DNA of 8,723 bases from NCBI GenBank assembly GCA_002309585.1, contig DBXN01000047.1:44724-53446 (forward strand), read 5' to 3'. Position numbers and translations under genes: made by a program. Origin of the DNA: Verrucomicrobia bacterium UBA1211 (lineage in GTDB: Bacteria; Verrucomicrobiota; Kiritimatiellia; RFP12; UBA1067). The notes under the pieces were generated by a model that made no database searches, was not told where the DNA came from, and saw only the letters and a program-made list of their open reading frames with translations. This document shows, one piece after another, positions 6,092 to 8,723 of the stretch. The first letter of the stretch is position 1. Every line of letters starts with the position of its first letter.

Positions 6092-6574
6092 CTAATCACC
6101 ATACCGGCTCATCGCACGGCGGGCCTGAAGGTCAGCCTCCCGGCGCCGGATCGTCTCCCGTTTGTCCACCTGCGCCTTTCCCCGGCAAACACCGACCTCA
6201 ACCTTCACCCGCCCCCTTGGCGAGAGGTAGAGCCGCAACGGGATCAGGGTCATCCCCTTCTGCTCCGAATAGGCCTTCAGCTTCAGAATTTCCTTCTTGT
6301 GCATCAGCAGCCGGCGCGTCCGCAACGAATCGTGGTTAAACCGGTTACCGAAAGCGTAAGGCGGAATCCGAAGCTGATTGATGAAGAGCTGCCCGTCCTT
6401 GACCTCGGCGTAGGCTCCCGCCAAACCCGCCTCGCCATTCCGGACGACCTTCACCTCCGTCCCGACCAGCTCGATGCCCGCCTCGAAACGCGCCTCGACA
6501 AAATAGTCGTGCAGAACCCTCCGATTCACCGTCAGGTTGCCGCCGTCCCGCTTCTTGTCCTTCTGCGCGCCCAT
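6092..6574 (-). CDS. smpB: SsrA-binding protein SmpB
   Basis: A 160-residue cytoplasmic RNA-binding protein that delivers tmRNA to stalled ribosomes for trans-translation; the length equals that of E. coli SmpB. The OB-fold core shows NRRVLHDYF (17-25), EAGIELVGTEVK (31-42), and DSLRTRRLLMHKKEI (82-96). The C-terminal tail has DKR (137-139), followed by the RRREAD helix that enters the mRNA channel. The ATG at 6574 is chosen over an upstream in-frame GTG at 6598 because GAGGTG lies 7 nt before it. Two usually conserved positions differ: the tail reads GKAQVDKR, where relatives have GKK followed by an aromatic or His residue before DKR. The gene starts 24 nt after rpoZ and ends with tandem TAG TAG stops. 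No tmRNA gene (ssrA) is seen in the window. Confidence 0.96.
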   Translation of the reverse strand: MGAQKDKKRDGGNLTVNRRVLHDYFVEARFEAGIELVGTEVKVVRNGEAGLAGAYAEVKDGQLFINQLRIPPYAFGNRFNHDSLRTRRLLMHKKEILKLKAYSEQKGMTLIPLRLYLSPRGRVKVEVGVCRGKAQVDKRETIRRREADLQARRAMSRYGD

Positions 6575-6581
6575 CGACCGG

Positions 6582-6587
6582 CACCTC
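6582..6587 (-). promoter_or_regulatory. Ribosome binding site that fixes the smpB start
   Basis: GAGGTG on the minus strand lies 7 nt before the ATG at 6574. The alternative in-frame GTG at 6598 nearly abuts the rpoZ stop and would add eight residues unlike SmpB N termini. Confidence 0.6.
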
Positions 6588-6598
6588 ACCGACCGCAC

Positions 6599-6850
6599 TT
6601 ACATCGATTGGGACCAACGGGCATGAGCCTGCTCGGACTGAGCGATCGCGGTGAAGTCCATCTCGACAATCATCTTGCCTTCGGCGATTTCGCGCAAGGC
6701 GATATCGGCCTTGTCCTCGTCCAGGGACTGCGGGAGAACCAGCGGACGCTCACCCATATTCAGCTGCCGCACACGCTTGGAAACCGCGTTCACCAAGATC
6801 GGAACACTCGGAATCCGGACTTTCGCCTTTTCGATCAGTTCAACGTTCAC
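6599..6850 (-). CDS. rpoZ: DNA-directed RNA polymerase omega subunit
   Basis: An 83-residue small subunit that aids assembly of the beta-prime subunit into RNA polymerase. The family core is visible: ILVNAVSKRVRQLNMG (18-33), RPLV, and ADIALREIAEGKM (48-60), matching the RxRQ and IALREIxEG motifs of E. coli omega. The gene begins with GTG: GGAGGT lies 5 nt upstream, and the preceding residues in the longer frame (back to 6898) contain the promoter region and are not omega-like. It is the first gene of the likely rpoZ-smpB-tatA unit, and smpB begins 24 nt downstream. The sequence resembles omega proteins of the Verrucomicrobia group as I remember them, which gives a lineage hint rather than proof. 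Confidence 0.9.
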   Translation of the reverse strand: MNVELIEKAKVRIPSVPILVNAVSKRVRQLNMGERPLVLPQSLDEDKADIALREIAEGKMIVEMDFTAIAQSEQAHARWSQSM

Positions 6851-6855
6851 GAGAT

Positions 6856-6861
6856 ACCTCC
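6856..6861 (-). promoter_or_regulatory. Ribosome binding site supporting the rpoZ GTG start
   Basis: GGAGGT on the minus strand is a near-perfect anti-16S match, 5 nt before the GTG at 6850. No ATG lies at a usable distance, so the GTG start is preferred. Confidence 0.75.
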
Positions 6862-6875
6862 AATGAAAGTCCAAT

Positions 6876-6905
6876 AATATAGCGCATTTCCCCGCCAAAG
6901 GTCAA
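6876..6905 (-). promoter_or_regulatory. rpoZ: Strong sigma70-type promoter of rpoZ-smpB-tatA
   Basis: On the minus strand, TTGACC (6905-6900) and TATATT (6881-6876) are separated by 18 nt; each matches its consensus at five of six positions. The predicted start site near 6869 leaves a leader of about 20 nt containing GGAGGT. It sits in the 115-nt gap after the OppD-type gene, in a local AT-rich patch. Confidence 0.75.
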
Positions 6906-6941
6906 GCCCCCGCCGCGTTTTCCGAATTGCGCGGGCGAGGA

Positions 6942-6957
6942 GCCGTGCCGACACGGC
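6942..6957 (-). other. Hairpin after the ABC ATPase gene
   Basis: On the minus strand, GCCGTG, a TCGG tetraloop and CACGGC form a perfect 6-bp stem, beginning 8 nt after the stop codon of the ABC ATPase gene. There is no T-run after it, so it is not a classic intrinsic terminator; it may be a 3'-end stability element or the remnant of one. Confidence 0.4.
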
Positions 6958-6965
6958 CAAGCGTC

Positions 6966-7919
6966 TCAGGCATACGGACATCGGACCAGTCGGCCGCCGT
7001 CGATGGCGCGCAGTTCCGGCGGCTGGGCAGCACACTCGGGATGGGTCTCGGAGCAACGGTCGTGGAACCGGCATCCCGGCGGGAAGGCCCCCGCCGCCGG
7101 GACCTGTCCGGGAATCGCCTTGAGCCGCTCCCCACGGGTTTCCGCCGAAGGCAACGCCGCCAGCAGGGCCCGCGAATAGGGATGCTTCGGCGTCTTGAAG
7201 AAGGTCTCGGCATCGGCCTGTTCGACGATCTGCCCCGCATACATCACGGCGATACGCGTGGCCATCTGGTAGACGACGCCCATGTCGTGGGTAATCAGAA
7301 GTAACCCCGAATTCTTCCGGTGCAATTTGCGCATCAACCCCAGAATCTGCGCCTGGATGGTCACGTCCAACGCCGTGGTCGGCTCGTCGGCGATCATCAA
7401 ATCCGGCTCAAGGATCATTCCCATCGCGATCATGACGCGCTGCTGCATGCCACCCGAAAGTTCATGCGGATAGGCGCGCGCCCGAACCGCGGGATCGGGA
7501 ATCCCAACCCGTTCCAGCCAATCCAGTGCCAAATCGTAGGCGGCCGGAGCCGACACGTCACGGTGGAGACGGACCACCTCAACCAGCTGGTCGCCCACCC
7601 GGTGAAGCGGCGAAAGGGAGGTCATCGGATCCTGAAAGATCACCCCGATTTTGGCACCCCGCAACTCCCGCAGCTGTTTGATGGGGAGCGTCAGCAGATC
7701 CATTCCGTCGAAAAGGATCCGCCCCTGGGTGATCCGGGCGGGAGGTGAGGGCAGGAGGCGCGGGATACTCATAGCGGTGGCGGATTTCCCGCAACCGGAC
7801 TCCCCCACCAGCCCCAGCACCTCGCCGCGGTCGAGCGTAAGCGAGACGCCCTCGACCGCACGGGTCGTCCGTCCTTCGGATTCGAATTGGATGTGAAGAT
7901 TGTCGATTTCCAGCAACAT
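6966..7919 (-). CDS. OppD/DppD-family peptide ABC transporter ATP-binding protein
   Basis: A 317-residue cytoplasmic ATPase that powers oligopeptide, dipeptide or nickel-type importers. All nucleotide-binding motifs are intact: Walker A GESGCGKS (39-46), Q-loop Q96, signature LSGGMQQR (154-161), Walker B LMIADE (174-179), D-loop ALD (183-185) and H-loop H211. After the ATPase core, the family's C-terminal extension has HPYSRALLAALP (246-257) and four cysteines (283, 289, 296, 314). In DppD the equivalent cysteines bind a [4Fe-4S] cluster. It starts 15 nt after the icd stop, with GGAG in between, so it is probably co-transcribed and perhaps translationally coupled. No permease, binding protein or second ATPase (OppF) is next to it in the window, so its partners must be encoded elsewhere. 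Peptide transport is the best guess; the exact substrate is open. Confidence 0.93.
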   Translation of the reverse strand: MLLEIDNLHIQFESEGRTTRAVEGVSLTLDRGEVLGLVGESGCGKSATAMSIPRLLPSPPARITQGRILFDGMDLLTLPIKQLRELRGAKIGVIFQDPMTSLSPLHRVGDQLVEVVRLHRDVSAPAAYDLALDWLERVGIPDPAVRARAYPHELSGGMQQRVMIAMGMILEPDLMIADEPTTALDVTIQAQILGLMRKLHRKNSGLLLITHDMGVVYQMATRIAVMYAGQIVEQADAETFFKTPKHPYSRALLAALPSAETRGERLKAIPGQVPAAGAFPPGCRFHDRCSETHPECAAQPPELRAIDGGRLVRCPYA

Positions 7920-7934
7920 GGCGTTTGGGCTCCG

Positions 7935-8723
7935 TCAATCGCGCATCGCATCGGCCAAGGCCTGGCCGAACGCACTACAGGAGATTTCAGTCGCGCCCTC
8001 CATCAGGCGGGCGAAATCATAAGTCACCGTCTTGGCGGCGATCACCCGATCCATCGCCGCGATGATCTTGTCGGCCGCCTCGATCCATCCCATATACCGC
8101 AACATCATCTCGCCGGAGAGGATGAGGGAACCGGGGTTGACCTTGTCCAGCCCCGCGTACTTCGGCGCGGTCCCGTGCGTGGCCTCGAAAACCGCCACCC
8201 CCGTGGTGTAGTTGATGTTGGCACCGGGCGCGATCCCGATCCCACCGACACACGCCGCCAGCGCGTCAGAGACGTAATCGCCGTTGAGGTTGAGGGTGGC
8301 AATGACATCATACTCGGCGGGACGGGTCAGAATCTGCTGGAGAAAGGCATCGCAGATGCAGTCTTTGATGACGATCTCCCGTCCGGTGTTGGGATTCTTG
8401 AAGGAACACCAGGGGCCGTCACCGATCACCTGCGCGCCAAACTCGCGCCGCGCCAAGGCATAGCCCCAATCGCGGAATGCGCCCTCGGTGAACTTTTGGA
8501 TATTCCCCTTGTGGACGAGAGTGACGCTCTTACGGTCGTTGGCGACCGCATACTCAATCGCGGAACGGACCAGCCGTTCCGTCCCCTCCAACGAGACCGG
8601 CTTGATACCGATCGAGCTCGTCTCGGGAAAACGGATCTTGGTCACGCCCATCTCATTGCGCAAGAAATCCACCACTTTCTTCGCCTCAGCGGTTCCATTC
8701 ATCCACTCGATGCCGGCGTAGAT
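7935..8723 (-). CDS. icd: NADP-dependent isocitrate dehydrogenase, C-terminal part (cut by window edge)
   Basis: The visible 262 codons cover roughly the last 60 percent of a TCA-cycle isocitrate dehydrogenase (about 416 residues in E. coli), which converts isocitrate to 2-oxoglutarate and CO2. The reading frame stays open to the window edge; the in-frame ATG at 8702 is internal because IYAGIEW precedes it. In E. coli numbering, Tyr160 (IYAGIEW), Lys230 (VHKGN), Asp283, and Asp307 and Asp311 (NLNGDYVSD) are all present. The NADP-specifying residues Lys344 and Tyr345 (APKYAG), Val351, Tyr391 and Arg395 (YDFARL) are retained, so NADP is the expected cofactor. The phosphorylation-loop serine 113 lies outside the window. 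Ends in TGA 15 nt before the ABC ATPase start. Confidence 0.97.
   Translation of the reverse strand: MYAGIEWMNGTAEAKKVVDFLRNEMGVTKIRFPETSSIGIKPVSLEGTERLVRSAIEYAVANDRKSVTLVHKGNIQKFTEGAFRDWGYALARREFGAQVIGDGPWCSFKNPNTGREIVIKDCICDAFLQQILTRPAEYDVIATLNLNGDYVSDALAACVGGIGIAPGANINYTTGVAVFEATHGTAPKYAGLDKVNPGSLILSGEMMLRYMGWIEAADKIIAAMDRVIAAKTVTYDFARLMEGATEISCSAFGQALADAMRD

Noticed and set aside
6299..6877. 192-residue plus-strand open frame
   Set aside because: Antisense to smpB and rpoZ, both firmly identified; no ribosome binding site or motif of its own.
1..8723. tRNA, rRNA, transposase or integrase genes
   Set aside because: None seen on either strand; there are no long terminal inverted repeats and no mobile-element protein motifs.

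Overview
This is a GC-rich bacterial window with two gene blocks pointing at each other. The plus-strand block (1-3538) looks like accessory carbohydrate metabolism. The minus-strand block (3762-8723) is mostly housekeeping. The sequence alone does not fix the organism. The omega subunit reads like those I recall from the Planctomycetes-Verrucomicrobia-Chlamydiae group (RIP/P followed by a VNxVSxRVRQLN-like core and ADIALREI). The sialidase-like enzyme, the sorbitol-6-phosphate-dehydrogenase-like SDR and the intergenic heptamer repeats also fit Verrucomicrobiota, Kiritimatiellota or Lentisphaerota. This placement is an inference.

Plus-strand block. A promoter (13-41) precedes a Gfo/Idh/MocA sugar dehydrogenase (76-1158). 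After 15 nt comes an SDR dehydrogenase (1174-2217) whose catalytic domain closely follows SrlD but which carries about 75 extra N-terminal residues. A strong intrinsic terminator (2229-2273) follows. Only 29 nt later begins a secreted five-Asp-box sialidase-fold hydrolase (2303-3538), which lacks the usual FRIP arginine. Together they suggest a small glycan or sugar-acid/sugar-alcohol catabolic locus: an exported hydrolase plus two cytoplasmic NAD(P)-dependent dehydrogenases. The substrate is unknown.

Convergent junction (3539-3761). This has no gene. It holds degenerate 7-bp tandem repeats and weak hairpins.

Minus-strand block, in transcription order. The 3' part of NADP-dependent isocitrate dehydrogenase (icd, cut by the window edge) is closely followed by an OppD/DppD-type ABC ATPase that has no other transporter genes visible. 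A strong promoter (6876-6905) then starts rpoZ (GTG start), smpB and tatA, ending at a clear intrinsic terminator (5608-5657). Only 37 nt beyond that terminator starts a 602-residue radical SAM protein with an unusual CX4CX2C cluster motif.

Most genes are ordinary. The points most worth a second look are the radical SAM protein, the SDR N-terminal module, the altered active-site motifs of the dehydrogenase and the sialidase-like protein, the terminators placed directly upstream of genes, and the heptamer repeats. I did not find a clear-cut new defence, CRISPR or mobile system.
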